Shown here: in pieces, positions 36,057-45,781 of the stretch
Layout of the letters: every line of letters starts with the position of its first letter
Numbering within the stretch: the first letter of the stretch is position 1
Origin: a bacterium
GTDB taxonomy: Bacteria; Sumerlaeota; Sumerlaeia; SLMS01; JAHLLQ01
Assembly (NCBI GenBank): GCA_020444065.1
Contig: JAHLLQ010000001.1
Span: 1 to 64,000 of the forward strand
Direction of reading: 5' to 3'
DNA: 64,000 nt
Position numbers and translations under genes: made by a program
Notes under the pieces: generated by a model
Databases searched by the model: none
What the model was told of the DNA's origin: nothing
The model's input: only the letters and a program-made list of their open reading frames with translations

Positions 36057-39000
36057 CTACCGCGGCAGGGGCTCCGGCCCCTGGGCCATCCAGCCCGTTA
36101 GCACCGGCGAGATGAAGAAGATCTGTTTGCATTCGCTGAATTCGGAGGTGTTGCCCTTGCTGTCGGTCGCCGTCGCCGTCACGAACCAATCGGGCTCGCC
36201 GCAGCAGGGGAACATCTTGGAGAACGTTGCCTCGCCGGATGCATCCGTGGTCACCCGGATTGTCGCGAACAGGTCATAGCCCTCGCCGTAGTTGGACGGG
36301 TCGCAGTACTCATTCAAGAAGAAGTCGATATCGATTTTCTCGTTTGGGAGACCTTCGTATGTTCCCGAGAGGAAGAGATTCAGCGTCCCTGTCGTGTGCG
36401 CGTCTACGATTACGGGGAAATTGGCGTAGTTGTTCGGACCGACATCGGCATCCAACGGATCATTCAGCGTCACCGCGTTGAGCCCAAGATCGATCCCGAG
36501 ACCTGCGTTGTCCTTGATCGAGTTGCCAACGATCTCGTTCTCGATGGAAGCGGCTCCCTTAATGACGATCCCTTCGCCGAAGTTCCACCAGATCCAGTTG
36601 TGCCCGCCAATCAAGTTGCCCGAGCTGTCCTCGATCAACACGCCACGCTGGATGTTTCCCGCTGGATCCCAATCGGACGAGATTCCAATGTGGCAATTGT
36701 GAATCTGGTTCTTTGCGTTCAGCAGCGGAATCCCATTCCGACCGCGAATGACGACTCCCGCCTGGCCATTGCCTGCAATCACATGCTTGCGAAAGCCCAC
36801 GAAATCGAATCCGATATCGTTCTGCATACCGTCCTCGATCAAGATACCGTTCTCGACGTTGGGAATTGTGTTGGTCTGATCGATGTTCAGACCAATGATG
36901 CAGGTCTCCACTGTATTGCCCGATGCATCGCCGGTCATGAAAGCAATTCCGTTCTTCTTATTGCCGGAAACAAGCAGCATGCTGTTGTACCAACCACCGC
37001 CGAAGAAGTTTCCCCCGGACTCGACGAGAATGCCGTTCTCTTCATTACCGATTCCAACCATGCCCGTCTTGTCGGTTCCGACGTAATTGTATTCAACTAC
37101 GTTGGTACCTGCGATCAACTCCTGCTCCTGCGAGAGGTGGATTCCGTTTCCCTTGTTTGCCGATATGATGTTCCGAACATTTTCCTCATGACCGCCGATT
37201 CGGTTCTCCTTGGCACCTCGCGTCACCAAGATGCCGTCCCCGCCGTTCGGGATGGCTGCTCCTCCGGTCTCGTCCAATCCAACGATTGATGTCTTGATCA
37301 GGTTCCACTTTGAGAGCACACCCCGGATCTCGATCCCGTGACCGATATTTCCGGAAATCACACAACCGCCCAAGGATGTCCCTTCAATGGTCGTGGAGGT
37401 ACACTCATCGATGTAGACGCCATTGCCTTGGTTCGGCATGGCCTTATCGCCGGTGATGTTCACACCGATGAAGTTGTCGACCAGCGCATTGTCATGACAG
37501 TTGTTCGAGGCCGGATCGTCGGATCCGTGCTCGATACTCACGCCGTTCTGAGTGTTTCCGGAGATTGTATTCGCGAAGACAAGGTTCGAGTGCGCTCCCC
37601 AGAGGAAGTGCACCCCGTTGCGTACATTCGGTTGCGCTGCATCGCCGACGCTGTCGGTCCCGATCGCGTTGCCTCCCAGCGAATTCTCATGCGCGCCGGA
37701 ATAGCGGAACTGAACGCCATCCCCACCGTTCCAGCAGATCACGTTCCCCTCGCCTTCGGCGACGCCGCCAATAACGCTGTATGTTCCAGTTACATAAACA
37801 CCGCTGCCGCCATTGCCACGATCATTGTAGCCGAACCGGTCTGTCCCGATGAAATTCCCATACACCTGATTGGGCCGTTCACCCTCCTCGCCATACAGGT
37901 AGAGGCCGGAACTGCGATTCGCGGCGATGATGTTTCCCGCACCGGTTGTTGACCCCCCGACGGTGTTCCCCCACTCCCCCACTCCGATGCCGGCCTGATT
38001 AGGCAATTCCAACATCTCATCGTAGTCGAGACCCACATAGTTCCCTTGAATCACCACATCTGTGATCGGATTGTCTGAAGTAGTGTTCGTCATCGAAATG
38101 CCGTTCCCATCGTTGCCTCCAATGACGTTCGCGCCAAGAGCAGCCGTGCTGCCGATCTGTGAGCCGCTGGCACCACTGAGTCGAATACCACCCTGCTGCT
38201 GATTCCCCAGGCCTGCCGTCTGGTCGACCTTCATCCCGATGCGATTCCCCATCACGAGGACGCCCTGGTCCGTGTGACCGAAGAGCGATTGCAGATCGAT
38301 ACCGGAGTACTGATTGCCAGCCACGTAGTTTCCGGTTCCTTCAAATGCACCGCCGATGACATTCCCGACACCACGCACAAAGATGCCCGTTGTGTTCGAA
38401 GACACCGCGTCGCCATCGCGCGTCGTCCCGCAGAGATTTCCGGCCACCATATTCATGTCGCCGCCAACGATCGCAATGCCTTGCCCAGACGTCCCGAAGT
38501 TTCCGGCACACCAGTTTCCCTTTTCGCGTCCGGGTGTTGTCGTCATCCCGCCGATCGTGTTGCTGTCCGAGTTGATGTTGATTCCGGCGCCCTCATTGAA
38601 GGTGCAATTGTTTCCCTCGACGAAGTTCGTGCCATCGGCGATCAGAAGAGCTAAGCCAATGCCGGGGAAGTGCGTGATGTTCATGTGGCGCACGACCGAG
38701 TTGTTCTTGATGCCGATGCCCATCGCGTCATCAAGGTCGCTGCCATCCAAGGTGATCTGATCCGTCAGCAAATCGCCTGCCTGTAATTGGCCATCGATCG
38801 TGACCGGCCACACCAGGGCTGGATAGTCTGACTGCGGTTTCAATACGGTGCCCGCTGGCAACGAGAAGCTGATCGCATCCGCAGCCGCATCCTTGTTGGC
38901 GTTTTCGATTGCCGCGCGGAACGTTGGTGGATTCATCACTGTGTCCGAGAGGTCCGCGTCGGGAGAGTCACTCGGGTCCGTCACGATGTACGTTGCGCGT

Positions 39001-40286
39001 GGTTGAGTCAGCAGCATGCTGATCGGCGCGTTTGCGGATGGATCCAAGATAACGAAGTCTACCTGCGCATCATCATTGAGGAAAGCGGGAATCATCACCG
39101 CCGTATCGGAAACGGGGAATCTTACCGATCTCATTGTAATCGGACCGACAGTCGCTGCACGGCGATCGCGTTCCCAGGTTGTTTCGGCATCGGCACTTGT
39201 GATGGCGAGCCCTTCGTACTTGTTCGGCTCCATCGAATCGAACTGGATCCAATCCGTCGAAACGATCAACTCCGAACGCGCCCCCGGAATGCAGGCGGTT
39301 GGTGTGAGTCGTGTTGGTGGCTCGTGCATCATCGTGCTGGTGATCGTCTCGATCGTGTCTTCACCTGCACCGAGAATCTGCAGCGTTCCGTCCAACGACG
39401 ACACTGCAATCTCCGCTCCCCCGCCGCGGAGGAAATCGGCGACTGCGATCGAAGCGATTGGATCGTCCTGGAAATGCGCCAGAGGCTTCGGCGGCCAAGC
39501 ATGTGCTCGCCGCACCTGCGAAATCGTGAGTTGCCGGTCGATGCCGCGATAGATCGCCAGCTCGTGATCGCCCGCGATCACAAGATCGCCGCGCAGGTTC
39601 TCCCCCAGCGACACGATCTCCAACTGGTTCGGAACGAATGTGAGCTTGATCGAATCCGGCTTTGTAGAAAGCACACCGCCCGGCGATTCGTAGAGAAGAA
39701 GGCGCCCCTCTCCATCGGCCACGAAGGCAATCGCCAGATCCTTGATCCCATCGTGGCGATTCACGTCGCCGACAGCGATTGCTTCGATCCGGCCCGGCAC
39801 AGAGAGCGTTTGCTCCGCACTGAAACCACCGGGCTCGTCCTGGAGGAAGAAGTGCAGCGTACGCTCTCCCCTCGCGCCGGCGACAAGATCCTGCCGCCCG
39901 TCATTGTTGAAATCGCCTGCGCAGAGAAAGTCGGGACGCACCGGAACGATCAGCGGCGCCCGATCGCTCGCAAAGGGCGCGTCCGCATCTGCGGCAACGC
40001 CCGGAGGCGCTGGAGTCACTCGCCATCCAAGCCAATCCGTCCGCTTCGTCAGCAGCAGGATTTTACCGCCACCACCGGTTGCCAGGCCCACAGCGAAGTC
40101 CAAGTCGCCATCGCCATCGAAGTAGATCGGCGCGGCGCTGATCGGGTCGCTCCCGGGGGCGGCAACCTCTAGGGGGATCGGAGGCTGCCAGATCGGATCG
40201 GTAGCGAATACTGAAGCTGCGGCGAAGACGATCGCTATCGAGAGGACGCGGCTTGGCGCGCGCCATCCTTGGGCGAGAAATCTCAT
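36057..40286 (-). CDS. Giant secreted FG-GAP plus parallel beta-helix protein
   Basis: About 1409 residues from ATG 40286, which has GGAGG 6 bases upstream; signal peptide VLSIAIVFAAASVFA. Residues about 30-420 contain FG-GAP/VCBS-type calcium loops (YFDGDGDLDFAVG, GDFNNDGRQDLVAG, VGDVNRHDGIKDLAIA). Residues about 430-1290 are a long right-handed beta-helix, with dozens of repeats of an N-x-(I/V)-G-G ... G-N turn (for example GNVIGGAFEGTGNYVAGNQYSG, NGVHFLWGAHSNLVFANTIS), opening with a PPTFRAAIENAN segment. The C-terminal ~110 residues are a beta domain ending in a non-motif tail. Likely cell-surface or secreted, binding or degrading polysaccharide, or an adhesin. No catalytic residues can be assigned. 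Confidence 0.75.
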   Translation of the reverse strand: MRFLAQGWRAPSRVLSIAIVFAAASVFATDPIWQPPIPLEVAAPGSDPISAAPIYFDGDGDLDFAVGLATGGGGKILLLTKRTDWLGWRVTPAPPGVAADADAPFASDRAPLIVPVRPDFLCAGDFNNDGRQDLVAGARGERTLHFFLQDEPGGFSAEQTLSVPGRIEAIAVGDVNRHDGIKDLAIAFVADGEGRLLLYESPGGVLSTKPDSIKLTFVPNQLEIVSLGENLRGDLVIAGDHELAIYRGIDRQLTISQVRRAHAWPPKPLAHFQDDPIASIAVADFLRGGGAEIAVSSLDGTLQILGAGEDTIETITSTMMHEPPTRLTPTACIPGARSELIVSTDWIQFDSMEPNKYEGLAITSADAETTWERDRRAATVGPITMRSVRFPVSDTAVMIPAFLNDDAQVDFVILDPSANAPISMLLTQPRATYIVTDPSDSPDADLSDTVMNPPTFRAAIENANKDAAADAISFSLPAGTVLKPQSDYPALVWPVTIDGQLQAGDLLTDQITLDGSDLDDAMGIGIKNNSVVRHMNITHFPGIGLALLIADGTNFVEGNNCTFNEGAGININSDSNTIGGMTTTPGREKGNWCAGNFGTSGQGIAIVGGDMNMVAGNLCGTTRDGDAVSSNTTGIFVRGVGNVIGGAFEGTGNYVAGNQYSGIDLQSLFGHTDQGVLVMGNRIGMKVDQTAGLGNQQQGGIRLSGASGSQIGSTAALGANVIGGNDGNGISMTNTTSDNPITDVVIQGNYVGLDYDEMLELPNQAGIGVGEWGNTVGGSTTGAGNIIAANRSSGLYLYGEEGERPNQVYGNFIGTDRFGYNDRGNGGSGVYVTGTYSVIGGVAEGEGNVICWNGGDGVQFRYSGAHENSLGGNAIGTDSVGDAAQPNVRNGVHFLWGAHSNLVFANTISGNTQNGVSIEHGSDDPASNNCHDNALVDNFIGVNITGDKAMPNQGNGVYIDECTSTTIEGTSLGGCVISGNIGHGIEIRGVLSKWNLIKTSIVGLDETGGAAIPNGGDGILVTRGAKENRIGGHEENVRNIISANKGNGIHLSQEQELIAGTNVVEYNYVGTDKTGMVGIGNEENGILVESGGNFFGGGWYNSMLLVSGNKKNGIAFMTGDASGNTVETCIIGLNIDQTNTIPNVENGILIEDGMQNDIGFDFVGFRKHVIAGNGQAGVVIRGRNGIPLLNAKNQIHNCHIGISSDWDPAGNIQRGVLIEDSSGNLIGGHNWIWWNFGEGIVIKGAASIENEIVGNSIKDNAGLGIDLGLNAVTLNDPLDADVGPNNYANFPVIVDAHTTGTLNLFLSGTYEGLPNEKIDIDFFLNEYCDPSNYGEGYDLFATIRVTTDASGEATFSKMFPCCGEPDWFVTATATDSKGNTSEFSECKQIFFISPVLTGWMAQGPEPLPR

Positions 40287-40567
40287 GGCATGCCTCCATG
40301 AAGAGAATCTCGCCGGCCAGTCGTCCGGCCCTATTCCCAGCAGAATCCCAAATCGTGCGTCCCCCAGCCCCAACGCTGGGCGCCATCCCCTCGGGGCCAG
40401 CCGGTCATATGCGTATAGTGGATTCTACCCAGAGCCCGATGCGTTTGGCAATTGATTTACGGGTGAAGAAGCGCTCGTCAGGCCTGCTCTATTCTCCATT
40501 CGGCCCAGTGCTTCGGTTCTCTTGCCCCAAGTGATTCGTTGACAAGTGGGTCTTCTGCGGTGTTCGT
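40287..40567. other. Divergent intergenic region
   Basis: Region between the beta-helix gene and the conserved leader of the first scaffoldin-like gene. A TTGACA occurs at 40539-40544 on the plus strand without a good -10. No gene, repeat or terminator is recognised. Confidence 0.4.
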
Positions 40568-40669
40568 GGCAAGATTTGAGTAGATTTACGCCTGCTATTT
40601 CTGGCAATCTTGTCGTGTTGGGGATGATTTTGGAATCTGACAAGTTCCCAGGAGGGTTGCGTGAGGATG
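40568..40669 (+). promoter_or_regulatory. Conserved leader of scaffoldin-like gene 1
   Basis: This 102-bp segment aligns without gaps, about three quarters identical by eye, to 50539-50640 before the second paralogue. The first ~50 bases are best conserved (ATTTGA-x-TAGATTTACGCC); the end holds AGGAGGG. In the second copy GCCCG-CTGTTT-CGGGC forms a small hairpin; here the same place has one T-T mismatch. It should contain the shared promoter and 5' UTR. Confidence 0.5.
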
Positions 40670-42325
40670 AATAAGCGGGATTGGACTCTGTCGATTGCTC
40701 TTCTGGCATTCCTTCTCCTGGCTCCGGTTTGGGCGCTGGCGGAGGTTACGATAACAGTCGGCGAGGGGGCCGGCAACCCGGGCCACGATATTACACTGTC
40801 GATCACATTCAGCGGGGCCGAGGAGCCTGGGATCATTTCGGCGTTCTCAGTCTTCCTGGACTTTGACCCGCGTCTTCTGGATGTTCCGAAGGGTTCGACC
40901 CAGCCGACGAACCCGGTCGCCGGCATTGGAGCCGAGCAGCCGAACGTGACGATCCTAAGCAGGATCAGCTCTGAGGAAGACCCGAATCGGAAAGATAAAC
41001 TCGAGATCTCGGGCGTCATCATCAGCGGCCCGGACATCGCCAACGGCGAGATTGCCACGCTGACGTTCACGATTCCTGGCGACTTGCCCGATGGTTACTA
41101 CGAAGTTGCCGTGACTGACACGGAAGTCCGAGATAATCTCAATGTCGAGGTTCCAAGCACCAGTGTTCCGGGCACGCTGACGATCGGTACACCACCCATC
41201 CCAACGCCGAGCCCGACTCCGTCTGATACTCCAACGCAGAGTCCAACCCCGGTGACGGGTGCGATCGTTTCGACGATGAACGTTGTGGGTGATCCATACG
41301 CGGCGAGTGGCAGCTACACGGTGGATATCGCCGTGAGCAACAACACCGAGGATCCCGTGGCTGCCTACGCATTGCGCGTCTATTACGATCCGGCCTCGAC
41401 GGAGCCGACGGGTATCACGGACGCCAGTAACGATGGCATGCCGCCGAGATTCAGGGATGGTGGCCAGCCGCAGACCGATGCGCAGGGCACGTTCAAGAGA
41501 TTCGCCGCGTTGGGCAGCTTCGACGCGACGCAGAACAACCTGACTCTGTGCACGATTACGTTCACCAACACCGCTTCGCCGGCGCCGAGCCACAATTTAG
41601 TAGTGGCGCCCGATCCTCCGGACGTTCCGCTGATTTCGGTGCTGATCGCTCCGCTGACGGTGGCTGCGTACGACAGCACGTTGACGGATCCGTTCGTCAG
41701 TTGGGTGACGCCGACTCCGTCCGAGACGCCGAGCCCGACGCCCTCTTACACACCGACGGCTACCCCGACGGATGTTCCGACCAGTACGCCGAGTCCGACG
41801 CCGAGTCCGACTCCGGTTGCAGGTGCGATCGTTTCGACAACGAACGTTGTGGGCGATCCTTATGCGGCGAGCGGAAGCTACGCGGTGGATATCGCGGTGA
41901 GCAACAACATCGAGGGACCCGTGGCTTCGTACGCTTTGCGCATCTACTACGATCCGGCTTCGACGGAGCCGACGGGTATCACGGACGTCGACCTTGGCGG
42001 CGTCCGGCCAAGTTTCGGCAATTTCGGCGTTCCGCAGACCGATGCGCAGGGCACGTACAAGAATCTCTTCACGATGGGCAACCTCGACGCGACGCAGAAC
42101 AACCTGACACTATGTACGCTTACGTTTACGAACACGGCTTCGCCGGCGCCAAACCACAGTGTGCTGGTGGCGGCCGATGATGGTAACGTTCCGCTGATTT
42201 CGGTGTCATTCTATCCGCTGACGGTGGGGGCGTACGACAACACATCGACGGATCCGCTCCCGGGTGGTGCGACGCCGACCCCGACGCCTACACCCCGCGG
42301 AAGCCAGGGCTGGTACTTCTGGTAG
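40661..42325 (+). CDS. Scaffoldin-like secreted cohesin-domain protein 1
   Basis: 554 residues. Signal peptide (DWTLSIALLAFLLLAPVWALA), then a cohesin-like domain (about 28-170: [59 protein letters not shown]). Two copies of a second Ig/cohesin-like module follow (about 200-350 and 390-535; each GAIVST[14 protein letters not shown] ... [12 protein letters not shown] ... LTLCT-(I/L)[10 protein letters not shown]). They are joined by Thr-Pro-Ser linkers and end in PTPTPTP-RGSQGWYFW. Scaffold proteins of cellulosomes have this layout. GTG 40661 lies 4-5 bases after AGGAGGG; ATG 40667 is the alternative. The paralogue at 50632 has the same start context. An assembly or surface-display role is inferred. 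Confidence 0.75.
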   Translation: MRMNKRDWTLSIALLAFLLLAPVWALAEVTITVGEGAGNPGHDITLSITFSGAEEPGIISAFSVFLDFDPRLLDVPKGSTQPTNPVAGIGAEQPNVTILSRISSEEDPNRKDKLEISGVIISGPDIANGEIATLTFTIPGDLPDGYYEVAVTDTEVRDNLNVEVPSTSVPGTLTIGTPPIPTPSPTPSDTPTQSPTPVTGAIVSTMNVVGDPYAASGSYTVDIAVSNNTEDPVAAYALRVYYDPASTEPTGITDASNDGMPPRFRDGGQPQTDAQGTFKRFAALGSFDATQNNLTLCTITFTNTASPAPSHNLVVAPDPPDVPLISVLIAPLTVAAYDSTLTDPFVSWVTPTPSETPSPTPSYTPTATPTDVPTSTPSPTPSPTPVAGAIVSTTNVVGDPYAASGSYAVDIAVSNNIEGPVASYALRIYYDPASTEPTGITDVDLGGVRPSFGNFGVPQTDAQGTYKNLFTMGNLDATQNNLTLCTLTFTNTASPAPNHSVLVAADDGNVPLISVSFYPLTVGAYDNTSTDPLPGGATPTPTPTPRGSQGWYFW

Positions 42326-42545
42326 ACTCCTTCCTGGAAGGCAGTTTTCAGAATAATCTGGGACAGGACACTCTATCCATCAAACGTCAGTTCCGCCGGA
42401 TCCGGGAGACTCTTCCTCTTTCGGTTCTGACGCAGAGACTCGCCGTGCAAGCGTGCTCGCCGTGTGCGAATTAGACCTAATGTACTGGTCTCACCAGGCG
42501 ATTTTCTCACGGGAATTCCGCGATATCGCGTGCGAGGCGTCCCCC

Positions 42546-43610
42546 TTACTGCTTCTCCACAATCTTCACAATGCGCCCATAAACCACCAGCGCCGTCAGT
42601 TCCGTATCCCCGCCCGTCGTGTTCACAAATTGAACAATCACGGAGTCGCTGTCCTTGTGATAACGCGCGATGCTCTGGTAACCCAACAACCATCCCTTGT
42701 GACCGTATTCGTAAATGGACGAGTAGATCTCCCGCTCGTCTTCAGTGAATAGAGAACCGTCATTGAGGGCCCTTAAGAAAACCCCGACATCTTCCGCCGT
42801 CGCGATCATGGAGCCTCCGGGAGTGACGTAGTTGATCTCCTTCAGATCCGCTTCATAGGGGATATGGTATCCACTCGCGACATCATCGAGATTCACATTG
42901 CTGAGTGAGCCGAAAGTCTGTTCGAGACCCAGCGGGTCCAGGATTTCCTCTTTGATGTAGCGCTGGTGAGAATATCCCAATGTCCGATCGAGGATTCTTC
43001 CAATCAGCAGGTAATTGGTGTTGGAGTACTCCTGGTCGGTATCCGGCACAAAGTCCGCCGGTTTGTCCAGAATCAGCCCAAGACCTCCGCCGCCATCCGC
43101 ACGTGGTTTCGCCCATTCAAACCCCTTTTGATCCGTGAAGTTGGGAATTCCACTGCGATGGCTCAGCATCATCCTCAGCGAAATCCGGTCGGCGTACTCG
43201 ATTCTCCCCGCGACATCCGGCAAGAGCTCATCGAGCGTATCGTCCAGCGAAATTCGCTCGGCGCTGACCAGTTTGGCGGTGGCGGCGGCGATATAGAGCT
43301 TGCTGATGCTGGCGATCTTGAACAATGCGTGCGGATCGGCGGGAACCTGATTCGCCCGATCTTTCCAGCCGGCTGCGTACAGGGCGGGTGGCTTACCGGC
43401 CTGATCCACGTAAACGATGATCCCAACCGGCTCGCGTTCCGCCGCGGCGTCGACTTGTTCCTGAACGGTGTCGGGCAACGGCGCCAGCCACGCCAGAATT
43501 CCATCCCAGGGAGGAAACACCACCGCGCAGACAATCGCCACAAGGGGCATGACGATCCGAAGGATAAGGATGATCCGCTTCTTCTTCTGAGTGTCCAAGG
43601 AACCTTTCAA
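42546..43610 (-). CDS. Serine hydrolase, beta-lactamase (class C/PBP4*-like) family
   Basis: 354 residues. One N-terminal transmembrane helix (ILRIVMPLVAIVCAVVF) anchors it to the membrane. The S-x-x-K catalytic motif is SISK (in KIASISKLY, about 97-105), the Y-x-N motif is YSNTNY, and HKG near residue 310 takes the place of K-T-G. Such proteins include DD-peptidases, esterases and aminopeptidases; true beta-lactamase activity is not implied. Start is TTG at 43610 or TTG at 43598; the nearby GGGTGG is a weak ribosome site. It is preceded by a decayed RAYT-start repeat. Confidence 0.85.
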   Translation of the reverse strand: MKGSLDTQKKKRIILILRIVMPLVAIVCAVVFPPWDGILAWLAPLPDTVQEQVDAAAEREPVGIIVYVDQAGKPPALYAAGWKDRANQVPADPHALFKIASISKLYIAAATAKLVSAERISLDDTLDELLPDVAGRIEYADRISLRMMLSHRSGIPNFTDQKGFEWAKPRADGGGGLGLILDKPADFVPDTDQEYSNTNYLLIGRILDRTLGYSHQRYIKEEILDPLGLEQTFGSLSNVNLDDVASGYHIPYEADLKEINYVTPGGSMIATAEDVGVFLRALNDGSLFTEDEREIYSSIYEYGHKGWLLGYQSIARYHKDSDSVIVQFVNTTGGDTELTALVVYGRIVKIVEKQ

Positions 43611-43685
43611 ACCACCCCATCAAGTCCGCGAGAATAACTGCCCACCAATCATGCCCACGCCCAGCATTCGCGCAAGCCGAGAAAA

Positions 43686-43732
43686 CTGCGGTGAGTCACG
43701 TGGCACGGATCACCGGGCAAGACGATGCGAGC
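43686..43732 (-). repeat. RAYT-start relic, copy 1
   Basis: On the minus strand this reads ARIVLPGDPCHVTHR, matching the first residues of REP-associated (IS200-like) tyrosine transposases; the frame then diverges and stops. No transposase body follows. It lies about 75 bases 5' of the serine hydrolase start. Confidence 0.6.
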
Positions 43733-43776
43733 AAAGAGTATCCTGTTTCCGAATTGCTCTTCTGTTGCTGAAGCTC

Positions 43777-44079
43777 CTAGTTGATGCTGAGAACTGCACC
43801 GATCAGAAGTCGCGCGACAAGGAGTGCAATAAAGAGAACCAACAGCCGACCCAACACTCGCGGCTCATCCTTGTGCCGAAAACCAACCACAAGGTCCAGA
43901 ATGAGCAGCCCCAAAAGCCATACGCCTGTCTGCCATGGCTCTTCCACTCTGCGGAGCCCTTGTAGAGCTTGCACATCAAGCTGCTCGACAAGAAGATACA
44001 CGGCCGCAATATAAGCCAGGAAGGCCAGCTTCGCGACGTACACGATCCAAAGATCGGTCTGGGGTCCGTTTTTGCTCAT
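43777..44079 (-). CDS. Small membrane protein
   Basis: 100 residues starting MSKNGPQTDLWIVYVAK, with three hydrophobic segments (about 12-30, 50-68, 75-97). No family recognised. The first ~16 codons plus the bases just before the ATG recur as an isolated fragment at 47308-47366, showing that this gene start has been copied. The region directly upstream is RAYT-relic copy 2. No good ribosome site; GGA lies 11 bases before the ATG. Confidence 0.6.
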   Translation of the reverse strand: MSKNGPQTDLWIVYVAKLAFLAYIAAVYLLVEQLDVQALQGLRRVEEPWQTGVWLLGLLILDLVVGFRHKDEPRVLGRLLVLFIALLVARLLIGAVLSIN

Positions 44080-44088
44080 TCTGGTAGG

Positions 44089-44136
44089 ATTCCACGCGCC
44101 ATGATGACCTTTCCTTATCCTGTCCCCGTATTGCCA
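44089..44136 (-). repeat. RAYT-start relic, copy 2
   Basis: Minus strand carries GGCAATACGGGGACAGGA followed by TCATC and ATGGCGCG, the same series of blocks found before the transposase-like start at 47217. The coding part is truncated to a few codons. It abuts the start of the small membrane protein gene at 44079. Confidence 0.5.
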
Positions 44137-44175
44137 AGCAGACAATGGATTTCATCGAGCCTCGAATACATGGAT

Positions 44176-44469
44176 TCAGCGGAGAAAGTCCTCAGGATCC
44201 GGTGGCGGCCAATAACTCTTGTCGAGATACCACTCGACGTTACCATCGCCCAGCACTGGGTGATGAAGGATACACATGGCATAGTAATACGGTATCTCGT
44301 GGTAGATAAGTGGACCTTCTGCGTCGATATCGTCGCAGTCCTTCCAACAACGCGAGACCAAGTCCACGGCTTCCTCCTCCGTCTTCTCTCCATACTTCAT
44401 CAACATCTGAACAATCTCGCTGAAGAACTTCTGACTTTCTTCCGATTTGCAGAATCTGAACTTGTTCAT
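44176..44469 (-). CDS. Hypothetical protein, possibly immunity-like
   Basis: 97 residues, soluble, acidic, rich in Trp and Tyr near the end (IYHEIPYYYAMCILHHP, WYLDKSYWPPP). AGGAG lies about 10 bases before the ATG, good evidence that it is expressed. Small acidic proteins with an EDP/EIP-YYYAM-type segment are common as orphan immunity-like genes in uncultivated bacteria, but this is a resemblance of style only. No partner toxin is seen. Confidence 0.6.
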   Translation of the reverse strand: MNKFRFCKSEESQKFFSEIVQMLMKYGEKTEEEAVDLVSRCWKDCDDIDAEGPLIYHEIPYYYAMCILHHPVLGDGNVEWYLDKSYWPPPDPEDFLR

Positions 44470-44598
44470 GGTCTCTCTCCTGAGGAAACTTGCACCAACT
44501 CTAATGGCTCATACGCCTGAGGGCGTCCTAAACTGAACCGGCCAATCAGCCTCCTCGCAAGAGGCGCTGCTGAGACTGCCTATACTCTCGACTTCAAC

Positions 44599-44844
44599 TC
44601 ACCAATCGCGGATCCGCAGGAGGATTAGAACCGCTTTCTTGAATTCACTGATTCTGAAGTACCACTCTGGGTACATCGGGTTTAGCGCCTCAACAGATAG
44701 TATCTCTATTTGCTCGAGCCTCGGATTGTGCTCTTTGAGTCTCTGTGGAAGACTCTCGATATTGGGTGCATAGATATCCAGCCGGTGATAAGACTGATCC
44801 TCAAGAAGGATGTACCTTACATGGTATGGAACATCGATTTTCAT
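44599..44844 (-). CDS. Small hypothetical protein
   Basis: 81 residues, alpha/beta-like composition (KIDVPYHVRYILLEDQSYHRLDIYA ... PEWYFRISEFKKAVLILL, quoted in parts). No signal, membrane segment or known motif. Immediately upstream (44867-44992) lies the longest RAYT-start relic. Weak ribosome site. Function unknown. Confidence 0.5.
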   Translation of the reverse strand: MKIDVPYHVRYILLEDQSYHRLDIYAPNIESLPQRLKEHNPRLEQIEILSVEALNPMYPEWYFRISEFKKAVLILLRIRDW

Positions 44845-44866
44845 GATGTCAGAGCCCCCAGGTCAA

Positions 44867-44992
44867 TCATCGAGAAATTCGAGGGCATGCCCCTCCATTC
44901 AGATCATCGACGAAGCTTGGCCGACGACGATTGCCGCGGTGAGTCTCGTGATGCGGAACACCGGGCACGGCGATGCGAGCAAGCTGTGCCAT
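44867..44992 (-). repeat. RAYT-start relic, copy 3 (41-codon frame)
   Basis: Open from ATG 44992 to TGA 44867. It begins MAQLARIAVPGVPHHETHRG and continues NRRRPSFVDDLNGGACPRIS, then stops. The first half is the RAYT/IS200-like N-terminus; the second half is shared with copy 4 but is not the usual transposase continuation. The Y1 catalytic HUH and Tyr regions are absent. It lies 22 bases upstream of the 81-residue gene. Confidence 0.65.
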
Positions 44993-45041
44993 GATCGGCG
45001 TCGGCGGCCGTGAGAAGCACTGGCTCGCGATTGCACGGAGA

Positions 45042-45512
45042 TCACTCCTCCTCTTTGGTGGTGGACCAGGGCTGGATGATAAACTGCGCTGCTCTCCTGA
45101 ATGATGAGCCTTGCGGCTTACGCCACTCGCTCCACCACAGGCTGAGGCCTACTGCAAGAGTCACCACGATCAGATCGGGCTTTAGCTCATCCCCTAACAG
45201 CCCACCGCTCAGCACGTAGCCAGCAGCGAGGCCCGAAAACAAGGCAATAGCGAGAGCCAGTTTCATTCCGACAAGAAGTGGAGTGAGCATCGGCGGATTC
45301 CAGCCCCATCGGTCTACTGCATCCAGATAGGTCTGGGCGCTCGGTAGCAGAATCAGCGCCACAACATAGGGGACCTGCATCAAATGGCCTTGCTCCTGAT
45401 CCGGACCGACAGATGCAGCCACGATGGGTACCCAGAGGCAAGCGAACGCCATCGATCTCAACACTTCGAGACCACCATGGACGATCTGGTATGGAGTCAG
45501 GATCTTCTTCAT
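45042..45512 (-). CDS. Hypothetical membrane protein
   Basis: 156 residues with about four hydrophobic segments (about 20-35, 48-62, 80-105, 112-126). AGG lies 8 bases before ATG 45512. No family recognised. RAYT-start relic copy 4 ends 48 bases upstream. Confidence 0.65.
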   Translation of the reverse strand: MKKILTPYQIVHGGLEVLRSMAFACLWVPIVAASVGPDQEQGHLMQVPYVVALILLPSAQTYLDAVDRWGWNPPMLTPLLVGMKLALAIALFSGLAAGYVLSGGLLGDELKPDLIVVTLAVGLSLWWSEWRKPQGSSFRRAAQFIIQPWSTTKEEE

Positions 45513-45560
45513 GTCTTGAACCTATTCAATATTGTATTCTTGCTTCAGTTGCTCAAGGTC

Positions 45561-45760
45561 TCAGGAAAATCGGGAACATGCCCCTCTATTCAAGTCGTCG
45601 GCCAATATCGGCTGAGGGCGGTCGCCGCGGTGAGTCCTGTGATGCGGAACACCGGGCAAGACGATGCGAGAAAGCTGCGCGCCACTATGGGATGTCCTTG
45701 GAACGTCTCCACCTCTGCAAGAACATCCCGGCAGATGTCCGCGGCGAGAGAGAGGTATCC
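45561..45760 (-). repeat. RAYT-start relic, copy 4 with leader
   Basis: Minus strand carries a leader (CCGGGATGTTCTTGCAGAGG about 60 bases before the coding part) that matches the leader before the 47217 copy, then RIVLPGVPHHRTHRGDR and a second half (QPILADDLNRGACSRFS) parallel to copy 3, then a stop at 45561. A 2-base change disrupts the original start. Confidence 0.6.
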
Positions 45761-45781
45761 TACCGTCAAACGCCGCCCAGA

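Noticed and set aside
42373-42693. Minus-strand frame after the serine hydrolase
   Set aside because: It overlaps the hydrolase end in another frame; low complexity and no start signal.
42546-43610. Antibiotic-resistance beta-lactamase
   Set aside because: The SxxK/YxN fold is shared by many esterases and peptidases, and the third motif is HKG; resistance cannot be claimed.
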